Assembly (NCBI RefSeq): GCF_003259845.1
Contig: NZ_QLMJ01000003.1
Span: 186,001-250,000, forward strand
Direction: 5' to 3'
Length of the DNA stretch: 64,000 nucleotides
Source of the DNA: Actinoplanes lutulentus
Lineage (GTDB): Bacteria; Actinomycetota; Actinomycetes; Mycobacteriales; Micromonosporaceae
Shown piece by piece: positions 49,701-56,900 of this stretch. Position 1 is the first letter of the stretch; each line of letters starts with the position of its first letter. Both the position numbers and the translations under genes were made by a program. The notes beneath the pieces were generated by a model. That model worked only from the letters and a program-made list of their open reading frames with translations. It did not search any database and was not told the origin of the DNA.

Positions 49701-51100
49701 GACAGCTCCCGCGCGGCGAGTTGCAACTGCACCAGCTGATCGGTGGTACGCCCGAGAACCGCGAGGCAGAGCGCCTGCACCTCCTCCGGGAGGCCGTCCC
49801 GGAGAACCCGCAGCGGCTCCTCTTTCTGCGCGACCACGAGGACCCGCTTGCCGTTCGCCATCAGATGGCAGATCAGGTTGCGGATCGTGTGCGTCTTGCC
49901 GGTGCCGGGCGGACCCTGCACGGCGACGTTCCGGTGGTGCGCGAGCCGGCGGGCGATCGACTCCTGAGCCTCGTTCGTGGGCAGCGGCATGAGCAGGCGC
50001 TCACCCACGCGCTCCCAGGTCTCCGGCTGGTCGTCGGGCATCTCCAGGCGGCTCGGCTCGTGCGCCACGATCGCGGCGAGCGAACCGACCGCGCCGAAGT
50101 CGCCGGTGGTGAGGCGGTCCCGCAGGTTTTCCAGGAAGGCGCGGAGGTGGCGCTGGCGAGGGCGCGCGAAGAGAACGGCGACGTCGCGGATGCCGTCCTT
50201 CTGGGTCTTGTCGGCTTTTTCGATGATCGTCTTGTCGAAGCCCAGCCTGGTGAGCGCTCGTTCGAAGAATTCGCGGCGCTCGAAGTCGTTCCAGAGGTCG
50301 ACTTCGAGGGCGCCGCCCGGGCCGGCCAGGTTGGTGAGCTGGTTGATGTATCGCTCGTCCAGCCCGGTGAGCGCCTCGACCTGCAGCCGGGACGGGCCGG
50401 CCGGGGAGACGCTGATCAGCGCTTTGTCGGGGTCGTACTCGATCAGGACCGGGGTGGCGACCAGCGGGTAACGCACCCGGCTGCCGTCGATCGTGGTCTC
50501 CAGGATGCCGTGACCCCAGACCAGCTCGGTGGTGGCGGTGTCCATGTCGAGCTGATGCATCCGGTCGAAGAGGCGGCGGTGAAGCTCACGGGTCTGCTCG
50601 GCGACCGCGGTAGCAAGGGACCAGGGGCGCCAGGTTTGATCACGCCAGAGCTCGAAGTCGTCCGGGTTCTGCTGGCCGTCCGGGCTTTGTTGGCTGTCCG
50701 GGCTTGGCTGGCCGTCCGGGCTTTGTTGGCTGTTTAGGTTCTGCTGGCCGCCGCCCGCATCTCCCTTCGCCCCGTTTGGGGGATTTATGAGCTTATTGCG
50801 CGGTTTTTCATCCACGGGCTCGGCTGCTGCGGACACGTCGCCGCGCAGCCGGCGGCGCAGGGCGGCCGGGACCGGGACCGGAGGCGGGAGCTCGGGACGG
50901 CCGACGCGCAGCCAGGACGTGCCGTCGGCGCCCGGGCCGGTCCGGCAGTCCGGGTGCTGAGGGAGATCGCTCAGCCAGTGCGCGTCGGACGGAAGGGTCC
51001 GCGAAGGCCGCTCCATCTGCGCCCGGACCGCAAGCAGGTAGTCGGCGACAGCCACGGCCCGATCCCGGATCGTCGTGGGTGACTCCCGCTGCTCGGCCAT
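46760..51100 (-). CDS. Giant SF1 helicase with C-terminal Vsr/DUF559-type nuclease
   Basis: A 1446-residue protein. Walker A is QGPPGTGKTHTIRNL near residue 395; Walker B is VVIVDEASQADLF near 1050; VVVGDDQQIGPQ, LLTEHFRCVPQII, YTFQGDERDVML and RINVAASRARDQLWIF are later SF1 motifs. About 650 residues, much of it coiled coil, separate the first two motifs. Residues about 1340-1420 form a nuclease: FERDVLKLLVARGFRPVPQF, then YRIDFVL and LAIECDGDAYH. The N-terminal third carries a Gln/Ser/Pro/Asp repeat (36-bp DNA period). The architecture resembles helicase-nucleases of defence loci. Start at ATG 51100. Confidence 0.92.
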   Translation of the reverse strand: MAEQRESPTTIRDRAVAVADYLLAVRAQMERPSRTLPSDAHWLSDLPQHPDCRTGPGADGTSWLRVGRPELPPPVPVPAALRRRLRGDVSAAAEPVDEKPRNKLINPPNGAKGDAGGGQQNLNSQQSPDGQPSPDSQQSPDGQQNPDDFELWRDQTWRPWSLATAVAEQTRELHRRLFDRMHQLDMDTATTELVWGHGILETTIDGSRVRYPLVATPVLIEYDPDKALISVSPAGPSRLQVEALTGLDERYINQLTNLAGPGGALEVDLWNDFERREFFERALTRLGFDKTIIEKADKTQKDGIRDVAVLFARPRQRHLRAFLENLRDRLTTGDFGAVGSLAAIVAHEPSRLEMPDDQPETWERVGERLLMPLPTNEAQESIARRLAHHRNVAVQGPPGTGKTHTIRNLICHLMANGKRVLVVAQKEEPLRVLRDGLPEEVQALCLAVLGRTTDQLVQLQLAARELSDRAATLDKEAEARRVDRLTRSLEEAERELATATAGLRLIAESEAATYQIGGVALLPAEVGAWLRERAAAHGGIPDPLTGPPPLTIEEFATMLKLAARLTAEDRAAAMRPSPEIQDLPDAAAVAASRQRCDEIEAALSRLVDQGLDITRVRTEQRAGMTELLAELKDALAWLRRREGTWTDRLGRLLDDPHWRRLWNDQVVATETLFAELATLAREVTGHRIAVPEPILAEPKLLLTRLGEIRQRFEAGRGLNRLLQAGLYRLADEIRVDGEPLRTVADIDLVTSGVRRSQARQRLGDSWAEWVERLSVPAPATGWGDPEIWAGTLLAEANQSLDFDLNRWPPLEERIALLVPQKDLALDAACLADVAGILESAAGVFALEKAQAQARAVAERVAPWPELAEAWKTLEGWDEAVAEVRRLVLMQPDVMRFHAAHDRLTSSAPEWAARIASGEHPVVSGQACLEAWEWRRAQTWFDGVVGDVDPAMLARRVERARAKIRRLTGELVVGSAWLEVARALDDRRRAALADWTTALRKIGKGTGRGAAAWQAHAQRAMESAVSAVPVWVMSVDRAIEQFAGGAKFDVVIVDEASQADLFALPVLSLAERAVVVGDDQQIGPQLGFVGAVSGLIQRHLDGVPSAEHFDPESSLYDHAVRRSPERILLTEHFRCVPQIIEFSSRHYYDNKIMPLRADRPVLPPIQTVFCATGVRQSLAGFGDVNLEESTALTERITKIVADPRYDGKTLGVISLLSSSGQAGHLIAALREAIGEDEIQARRLRVGDAYTFQGDERDVMLVSMVVSENDPRVAAFTKRDYHRRINVAASRARDQLWIFHSVRPSALAADDARGLLLSYALNLPTEAGAADLAARCESDFERDVLKLLVARGFRPVPQFRIGGYRIDFVLNAPDGRRLAIECDGDAYHGPERWESDMRRQSVLERVGNCVFVRIRGSVFAREPEAAMRPLWQRIEELEIASVVATDAD

Positions 51101-51207
51101 CCCACGGAGTCTAGGGCCTGCCCTGCTGATCTTCGCGGGGCTGCTGCGTACCCCGGCACCCGCTATGGTGGCGCGCACTGATCTTGGATCGATGCCTTGG
51201 GGACCAC

Positions 51208-52092
51208 GTGAATCACGGCTGGGAGAACTTGGACGGCAACGGCCATTACTGGCCTTCGCAGACCCCGGGAGTTCCGTCGTCCTTCCACGCCGGGCCCTCC
51301 GACCCGCTGGTCAGCCCGGACTTCAGCGGCTGGTGCGCCCGGGGCACCGCGCTGGTGAAGCTGATCTGGAAGCCGGCCCTGCTGCTGCACGTGATCGTGG
51401 CCGTGCCGACTCTGGTGATCAGCCTCCCCGCCCAGAACCTGCTGGAGCGGGAGCAGAGCACCTTCACTATCGCCCTTGATGCCCGCCCCACCGGATTTCC
51501 GCCGGTCGGCGACCTGGCCGTGGCCGTTCTCGTGGTGCTGCTCGCCGCCCTCTTCACCGGAGCGCTCTACCTGATCGCCACGTCGGCCACCGTTCAACTG
51601 GTGATCCAGGCCGCCACCGGCCGGCCCGTCGAACTCGGCAACGCCCTGAAAGTCGCGCTCCGCCGAACCCCGGCACTGTTCGGCTGGGGCGTCCTGGCGA
51701 TGCTGCTGAGCGTCGTGGCGGTTCTGTTCTGCATCCTGCCGGTCATCTACGTCGCCGCCGTCCTCGCCGTCCTGCCGGTGGTGGTCACCGTGGAACGCGG
51801 CGCCGGCATCGGCCGCTGCTTCCAGCTCTTCCACGCCGACTTCGGCGTATCGGCCGGCCGGGTGGCGACCGTCTACGGCATAGCACTCGGCGCGTCATTC
51901 GCCCTGCTCGTCGTCTCCACACTGGCGCACGCCGGCCTGGGCGCAACAGCCGGCTCAGCGACCGAGGTCATTCTGAACGGGCTGTTCTCGGTGGCGTTCG
52001 GCGTGGTGGGCACAACCTTCCTGGTCACCACATACGCCGACATGAGATCAAGAAAAGAACCATTCTCAACGGCGTATCTGACGGCCCCCTAA
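51208..52092 (+). CDS. Multi-pass membrane protein, unknown function
   Basis: A 294-residue protein with a cytoplasmic N-terminus of about 45 residues and six hydrophobic segments (from ALLLHVIVAVPTLVISL to FGVVGTTFLVTTYADM). It resembles actinobacterial proteins with glycerophosphodiester-phosphodiesterase-like membrane regions but without an enzyme domain. GGGGA precedes the GTG at 51208. Divergent from the giant helicase gene, with 107 bp between them. Confidence 0.8.
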   Translation: MNHGWENLDGNGHYWPSQTPGVPSSFHAGPSDPLVSPDFSGWCARGTALVKLIWKPALLLHVIVAVPTLVISLPAQNLLEREQSTFTIALDARPTGFPPVGDLAVAVLVVLLAALFTGALYLIATSATVQLVIQAATGRPVELGNALKVALRRTPALFGWGVLAMLLSVVAVLFCILPVIYVAAVLAVLPVVVTVERGAGIGRCFQLFHADFGVSAGRVATVYGIALGASFALLVVSTLAHAGLGATAGSATEVILNGLFSVAFGVVGTTFLVTTYADMRSRKEPFSTAYLTAP

Positions 52093-52163
52093 GCACTGAG
52101 CCGGCCGACCCCGGCTCCGGCCCCAGCCCCGGCCCCGCGCGACCGCCAGGGCGAGGACCAAGA

Positions 52164-52204
52164 GCGTCGATTAGCGGTTCAATACGCACCCAAACGCGAC
52201 ACGC
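52164..52204 (-). repeat. Dispersed palindromic repeat B, copy 2 (inverted)
   Basis: Reading the minus strand gives GTGTCGCGTTTGGGTGCG and then a TCGACGC end, matching the family whose first copy is at 12447-12487. The 52093-52717 spacer holds no gene, only these repeats and element A. Confidence 0.5.
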
Positions 52205-52209
52205 AAGCC

Positions 52210-52272
52210 GCAGAGCGCAAGCCGCACGCCGCAGAGCGCATGCCGCACGCCGCAGAGCGCATGCCGCAAGCC
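52210..52272. repeat. Three 21-bp tandem repeats
   Basis: Three contiguous 21-mers begin GCAGAGCGCA at 52210, 52231 and 52252 and differ at one or two positions. They separate repeat B copies 2 and 3. Confidence 0.75.
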
Positions 52273-52314
52273 CGTGTCGACTTCAGGTTCGATCCGCGCC
52301 CAAACTCCACACGC
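52273..52314 (-). repeat. Dispersed palindromic repeat B, copy 3 (inverted)
   Basis: On the minus strand it reads GTGTGGAGTTTGGGCGCGG and ends GTCGACACG. Same family as 12447-12487. Confidence 0.55.
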
Positions 52315-52400
52315 ATCGGCGGGCCGCTCACACCGTCTCGACTCCGCCCCACCACGCGGAAATCCGGCCCGACTACTGGCCGAGCCGAGCCGCTGGCCGA

Positions 52401-52524
52401 GCCGAGCCGTAGCTCAGACGTGTCATCGGACGCTCATAAGGCGCCTGGGCTACGGCTGAGTGGCACGAGCCGTCGTTCAGGGACGTTATCGCTGCCTCAT
52501 GAGGTGTCTGAGCTACGGCTCGCC
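52401..52524. repeat. Dispersed palindromic element A, copy 2 (124 bp)
   Basis: The four arms have the same order, spacing and alternating orientation as copy 1 at 12009-12134. The outer arms share GAGCCGTAGCTCAGAC (left at about 52404, right at about 52504 inverted). The inner arms CTGGGCTACGGCTG and GAGCCGTCGTTCAG are more diverged. Confidence 0.7.
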
Positions 52525-52597
52525 CTCGGCAGCGGGACCTGCGGCGGGAGAACACGCCGTGGCCCGACCGGCCAGCGCTTCCGGTCGGCGCCTGCTT

Positions 52598-52640
52598 GTG
52601 TGTCGAGTTCGGGTGCGGAGCGCACCTCAAATCGACACGC
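52598..52640 (+). repeat. Dispersed palindromic repeat B, copy 4
   Basis: A 43-bp element with ends GTGTCGAG and ATCGACACGC and an internal GGTGCG-GAGC-GCACC hairpin. Identical to copy 5, which begins 61 bp later. Confidence 0.7.
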
Positions 52641-52658
52641 CCGGGCCAGCGCCCGCCT

Positions 52659-52701
52659 GTGTGTCGAGTTCGGGTGCGGAGCGCACCTCAAATCGACACG
52701 C
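52659..52701 (+). repeat. Dispersed palindromic repeat B, copy 5
   Basis: All 43 bases match copy 4, separated by 18 bp. It ends 17 bp before the stop of the SDR gene on the minus strand, so it may help terminate that transcript. Confidence 0.7.
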
Positions 52702-52717
52702 TCGGGTTGGTGGGGGG

Positions 52718-53479
52718 TCAGGTTTCTTCGGGGTCGCGGCCTTGGGCTGCTCGGCCGCCGTCTACCGGGATTGTGGTGCCGTTTATGAAGGAGGCCGCGT
52801 CGGAGAGGAGGAAGGCTGCTGTTTCGGCTACCTCGGACGGGCGGCCCATCCTGCCCAGTGGGTGGAGCAGGCGGATCTCCTGGTGAAAGTGGTCACGTCC
52901 GGGTTCGGAGAGTGCTGCCAGGTGGGATTCGGATCGGTCGGTGGTGATCGAGCCCAGGGCGAGGGCGTTCGTGCGTACGCCTGACGGGCCGTAGTCGACG
53001 GCCAGCGCTCGTGTCAGGCCTTCGATGGCGGCCTTCGCGGTCGCGTACGGAAGAGCGGCCCGGACCGCGCGGCTCGCCTGGTGTGACGAGATGTTGACGA
53101 TCGAGCCGCCGGACTCGGGCGTGGCGAGGAAGTGGCGGATCGCTGTCGCGCAGCCGGTCAGGACGGGGTCGAGGTTCTGGCGGATCAGGGTGGAGACCTC
53201 GGTGGGTGACTCGTGCAGGGCGGCGTCGCGGAAGATCGCTGCGTTGTTGACCCAGCCTTGCAACGGTGCCTCGGATGCCGCCGTCGCTGCTGCTTGCTCG
53301 GCGGCCTGCGGGTCCGCGGCGTTGCCAAGCACCGGGATGATCCGGCCGGGGTGATCGGTGGTCCAGGTCAGGGCTGCCGGGTCGAGTTCCAGGACCACTA
53401 CGGGGCCAACGGTGGCCAGGCGTTCGGTGATGGCTCGGCCGATACCTCGGCCTCCGCCGGTGACGACGAATGACGGCAT
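52718..53479 (-). CDS. Short-chain dehydrogenase/reductase
   Basis: A 253-residue classical SDR. The cofactor loop is VTGGGRGIGRAI, the NNA motif is GWVNNAAIFRDA, the catalytic Ser and Tyr-x3-Lys are in IVNISSHQASRAVRAALPYATAKAAI, and SFINGTTIPVDGG is the usual C-terminal block. It oxidises or reduces an alcohol/ketone with NAD(P)H; the substrate is unknown. AAGGA precedes ATG at 53479; a longer frame exists but begins before the Rossmann strand. Confidence 0.93.
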   Translation of the reverse strand: MPSFVVTGGGRGIGRAITERLATVGPVVVLELDPAALTWTTDHPGRIIPVLGNAADPQAAEQAAATAASEAPLQGWVNNAAIFRDAALHESPTEVSTLIRQNLDPVLTGCATAIRHFLATPESGGSIVNISSHQASRAVRAALPYATAKAAIEGLTRALAVDYGPSGVRTNALALGSITTDRSESHLAALSEPGRDHFHQEIRLLHPLGRMGRPSEVAETAAFLLSDAASFINGTTIPVDGGRAAQGRDPEET

Positions 53480-53586
53480 CCGGCCATCCTTCCCCCAACG
53501 GCCCGCCCCGAAAAACGCCTCGACAGATGCCCCGGAAGGCGCCTCGAATAGCGACACCTTGAAGAGATAAGGCCCTTCGAAGGACG

Positions 53587-53630
53587 ATCAACGGCCACCT
53601 CGGCGGCGGCTGCCTGAGGTGGCCGTTGAT
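53587..53630 (-). terminator. 15-bp perfect hairpin after the 222-residue gene
   Basis: ATCAACGGCCACCTC at 53587-53601 pairs perfectly with 53616-53630 (14-nt loop). It starts 20 bases past the minus-strand stop at 53651, ahead of the SDR gene on the same strand. Confidence 0.65.
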
Positions 53631-53650
53631 GGGTGGAGTTACCAGGGTTG

Positions 53651-54319
53651 TCAGGGGAATTGCATGCGCCTCGGGCGCGGGATCACCGGCGGCGGGAGCG
53701 GTAGGTCGTCCATGTGGCTCCAGTTGAGAGTGCCGTTGTCCGTGGACTTGACCTCGCCCAGGCACGCGCGGAGCAGGCCCAGGTTCGGCGCGCCGGCGAA
53801 ACCGGCGATCACGACCTCGGGTTTTGTTGCCATCTGGGCGATCGCCGCACAGATCTTGGCTACTTCGCGCTCGTCGACGGCGTCGAGCGGGAGTGGGGCC
53901 TCAACCGGTGAGCGGCGCCACGGCGGGCCGAACCGGCGGAGCAACTCGCGGGCCAGGCGGCCGAAGGAGCGGCCGACCTCGGCGTCGCGCATCGAGATCC
54001 GCGCGGACTGGCCGTAACACCATGGCACCACGACGTGCCCATTGATCAGAACGAGCTGGTACACCGATCGGGGCACCGCGATGATCTCCGCGCCTGGGAG
54101 TGTGCCCAGGAAGAGGACCAGTTCCTCATAGGGCAACGCCCAGCGCGGGTTCGCGAGCACACGCTCCACCGTCTGGGTCATCGCCGGGTGCGCGTGTACC
54201 TCGCGGTCGATCGCGGTGCTCAAAGCCTCGGGTACCCGGGTCCAGAGCTCGTCGGCGATCTGATCACCGAACTGCTCGATGAGCCATTCACTCGGACCGA
54301 CGAGAACGTCTGGGCGCAT
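53651..54319 (-). CDS. Hypothetical protein, 222 residues
   Basis: A soluble protein without a signal peptide or membrane segment and of unknown family. It has an N-terminal helical part (GPSEWLIEQFGDQIADELW), a beta-rich middle (EIIAVPRSVYQLVLINGHVVVPW) and REVAKICAAIAQMATKPEVVIAGFAG near the end. GC and codon use match the genome. GGTGGTGGGGA precedes the ATG. It lies beside an A/T-richer 775-bp spacer; no function can be proposed. Confidence 0.7.
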   Translation of the reverse strand: MRPDVLVGPSEWLIEQFGDQIADELWTRVPEALSTAIDREVHAHPAMTQTVERVLANPRWALPYEELVLFLGTLPGAEIIAVPRSVYQLVLINGHVVVPWCYGQSARISMRDAEVGRSFGRLARELLRRFGPPWRRSPVEAPLPLDAVDEREVAKICAAIAQMATKPEVVIAGFAGAPNLGLLRACLGEVKSTDNGTLNWSHMDDLPLPPPVIPRPRRMQFP

Positions 54320-54493
54320 TCCCCACCACCACCGTCCGTGTTACTGACGTCACTGCTGGCTAGAAGAGTTGCACTTCCGATGATCGACTGGAAGGGGTCG
54401 CAACGAGATCATAAAAACAACCGTGAATGAACTCGCGCATGTCGACCAACAGGCTGCCACGACGTTGGAGCGAGCGGCCGGGGATCGACGAAA

Positions 54494-54534
54494 CCTGCAA
54501 CTTGCGCAAGCGAACCGCATGCGCAAGTTGCAGG
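54494..54534. repeat. 15-bp perfect hairpin in an A/T-richer spacer
   Basis: CCTGCAACTTGCGCA at 54494-54508 pairs perfectly with 54520-54534 around an 11-nt loop. The surrounding 54320-55094 region has visibly lower GC than its neighbours and shows no convincing gene; short frames exist on both strands without ribosome sites. Confidence 0.6.
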
Positions 54535-54910
54535 CCGGCTTCGCTATTCGCCCGTACTGAATATTGAAGCCGAGAGTTATTTCCATGCGATGACGGAGAA
54601 GCAAACATCGTTTCACTCATAGTGATCGAATGCTGTTTCACCTGCGACGAAGAGTCGCCCTTGATCGTTTAGCCGGGCGGTTACCGGGCGAATCCGGGGC
54701 GTTCCAGGACCTCATGCAAGTGGCTGCAACGGGCTCACCCGCGGATCTCCTCGCGCTGGCCCCGCGGGGCCACAAGATCGCTAGATGGCGCACGACGATG
54801 CGAGTGTCAGATTCCCGTCAGATCATCCGCGAGTAGGTGCAGCTAGCGGCGCGACGGCCTCAGCGTGCGCTCTCCCGTCGGCGACCAGGGCGCGCCCGAA
54901 GCCCCAGCGC

Positions 54911-54954
54911 ACGAGAGCAGTCATCTATAAACACGAGAGAAGTCATTTATAAAA
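54911..54954. repeat. Two 22-bp A/T-rich tandem repeats
   Basis: ACGAGAGCAGTCATCTATAA and ACGAGAGAAGTCATTTATAA start exactly 22 bp apart, in the same low-GC spacer. Two-turn spacing suits a protein-binding site. No gene start follows closely on the plus strand. Confidence 0.6.
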
Positions 54955-55094
54955 CGCAAGACTGAACCGTGAAATCGCGTACCCGGAAATCATTTAAAAT
55001 GGCGTGGCAATCACCTTTGGGCTGCCCAGCGCCGACCTACCCGCCGGGAACCATCATCAGACGATCGAACGTGAACGGCCACCGGCTGAACCGT

Positions 55095-55478
55095 TCAGAT
55101 ATTTCCGGAAGACGGGCCGACGGTGTCCCAGGAGTGCTCGAAATGGTCCGGCCGCAGTCGCCATTCGCGCAGGACGGCCAGGAGCGCCGCCTCGTCGGCC
55201 GCTTCGGCGTGCCGGATCCGGACGGCACCGAGGTCGTGGTCGTACCCCTCGAGCCGGTCGGCCTCGAACTCCCAGTGGGTGACCCGGAAGCTGCGCGTGT
55301 CGTCGCTGCGTGCCCGGCCGGCGCGCAGCGAGGCCTTGTCGGCCGGCCCCGAGCTGGGCACGATGTGCACGAACGACCACCGGTTCGGCTGCGACGCGGG
55401 CACGAGCACGCCCAGCCGGCGACCGAGCCGGAGCGCCGACAGCTTCACCGCCGGCCAGTCCCATTCGCTCCCGTCCAT
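55095..55478 (-). CDS. Hypothetical protein, about 127 residues
   Basis: A small soluble protein with the pattern WDWPAVKLSALRLGRRLGVLVP, a strand-rich middle and an acidic C-terminus (VRIRHAEAADEAALLAVLREW). I recognise no family. Start is uncertain between ATG 55478 and ATG 55499. Divergent from the helicase-beta-primase cassette, with about 50 bp between them; it may or may not belong to that locus. Confidence 0.55.
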   Translation of the reverse strand: MDGSEWDWPAVKLSALRLGRRLGVLVPASQPNRWSFVHIVPSSGPADKASLRAGRARSDDTRSFRVTHWEFEADRLEGYDHDLGAVRIRHAEAADEAALLAVLREWRLRPDHFEHSWDTVGPSSGNI

Positions 55479-55529
55479 GATGCCGGGCAGCGTACCCATC
55501 CAAGGCTTCGCCCACGCTAACGTGCCGGG

Positions 55530-56864
55530 GTGAGTCTGAACGTGTCACCGGTAAAAACCGCTTCACCAGCGGAAAGCGTGTCACCGGCTGAGGAGGCCGC
55601 CGCCGTCATCGCGGCGGTACTGAGCGACCTGCGGTCCGGCCGCCACCGCGGCGTGGTGGTGGACTCGCCGCCCGGCGCCGGCAAGTCGACCCTGGTGGTA
55701 CGCGCAGCCGGCGAACTGGCCGAAACAGGCGAGCCACTGATGATCGTGGCGCAGACCAACGAGCAGGTGGACGACCTGATCGACCGGCTCGGCACCCGCT
55801 CGCCGGAGGTCTCGGTCGGCCGGCTGTCGGCGGTCGACTACGAGGCGTCAGCCCGGGTCAAGGCACATCCGAGCTGCCGGGTCGCGCCGAAGGTGACGGA
55901 CCTGGGCTCGCCGTCGGTCACCATCGGCACGGCGGCGAAATGGGCCACGGTCACCGAGGGCACCTGGCCGTGGGCGATCGTCGACGAGGCGTACCAAATG
56001 CGCTCGGATGCACTGCTGCGTGTCGCTCCCCGGTTCGAGCGGGCGCTGTTCGTCGGTGATCCCGGCCAGCTCGATCCGTTCTCGACGGTCGAGGTGGACC
56101 GGTGGGTCGGCCTCTCCTGGGACCCGATGCAGAGCGCCGTCGCCGTGCTGCTGCGCCACAACCCGGAGCTCCCGGTGCATCGCCTGCCGGTCTCCTGGCG
56201 GCTGCCCGCCTCGGCGGCACCGGTGGTGGCCGAGGCGTTCTATCCGTTCACCGGGTTCCGGTCCGGCACCGGTCCGGGTGATCGCTCGCTCGTGTTCGGG
56301 CAGCCCGCGCAGGGCCCGCTCGACGAGGTGCTGGACACCGCCGCGGCGACCGGCTGGGGGCTGTACGAGCTTCCGGCCCGCTTCACCGTGCGTACCGATG
56401 CGGAGGCTGCCGCCGCGTGCGCCGAGCTGGCCGCACGGGCCTTGACCCGGCAGGGGGTCGCCTCCTCGGAGTCCGGGACCGGACCGCTCACTGCGGACCG
56501 GATCGCCATCGGCGCCGCGCACCGGGACCAGGTCGCGGTGATCCGTTCGCTGCTGCCGCCGGAGGCCGCCGAGGTCACCGTCGACACGGCGAACCGGCTG
56601 CAGGGCCGGGAGTACGACCTGACCGTGGTCCTGCACCCGCTCTCCGGCCGGCGCGACGCCACCGCGTTCCACCTGGAGTCCGGCCGGCTGTGCGTGCTGA
56701 CCTCGCGGCATCGGCACGCCTGTGTCGTGGTGGCCCGGGCCGGCATCGCCGAGCTGCTGGACGCGCACCCGTCCACCGAGCCGGTGCACCTCAACGTCCC
56801 GGTGAAATTTCCGGACGGCTGGGAGGTGAATCAATCGATGCTCGCGCATTTATACAGAGCGTAA
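55530..56864 (+). CDS. SF1-type helicase/ATPase, first gene of the primase cassette
   Basis: A 444-residue P-loop enzyme of the Upf1/AAA_30-like SF1 group. Walker A is VVDSPPGAGKSTLVV near residue 45, Walker B is WAIVDEAYQM near 150, and ALFVGDPGQLDPF, HRLPVSWRLPASA, VDTANRLQGREYDLTVVLHP and LCVLTSRHRHACVVVAR are the later SF1 motifs, so both RecA folds are complete. It is unusually compact, with no extra domains. It starts with GTG. The beta-family gene follows after 36 bp. Confidence 0.88.
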   Translation: MSLNVSPVKTASPAESVSPAEEAAAVIAAVLSDLRSGRHRGVVVDSPPGAGKSTLVVRAAGELAETGEPLMIVAQTNEQVDDLIDRLGTRSPEVSVGRLSAVDYEASARVKAHPSCRVAPKVTDLGSPSVTIGTAAKWATVTEGTWPWAIVDEAYQMRSDALLRVAPRFERALFVGDPGQLDPFSTVEVDRWVGLSWDPMQSAVAVLLRHNPELPVHRLPVSWRLPASAAPVVAEAFYPFTGFRSGTGPGDRSLVFGQPAQGPLDEVLDTAAATGWGLYELPARFTVRTDAEAAAACAELAARALTRQGVASSESGTGPLTADRIAIGAAHRDQVAVIRSLLPPEAAEVTVDTANRLQGREYDLTVVLHPLSGRRDATAFHLESGRLCVLTSRHRHACVVVARAGIAELLDAHPSTEPVHLNVPVKFPDGWEVNQSMLAHLYRA

Positions 56865-56900
56865 CACTATGGTAACCGTCAATAAGGTTACCGTTGATTC

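Noticed and set aside
52598..52701. Two identical 43-bp repeats as a possible CRISPR
   Set aside because: Only two direct copies with an 18-bp gap and no further units; the same family occurs singly and inverted elsewhere, and there are no cas genes.
54360..54641. A 93-codon minus-strand frame in the A/T-rich spacer
   Set aside because: No ribosome site, no recognisable family, and its frame overlaps the perfect hairpin, so I left it unannotated.
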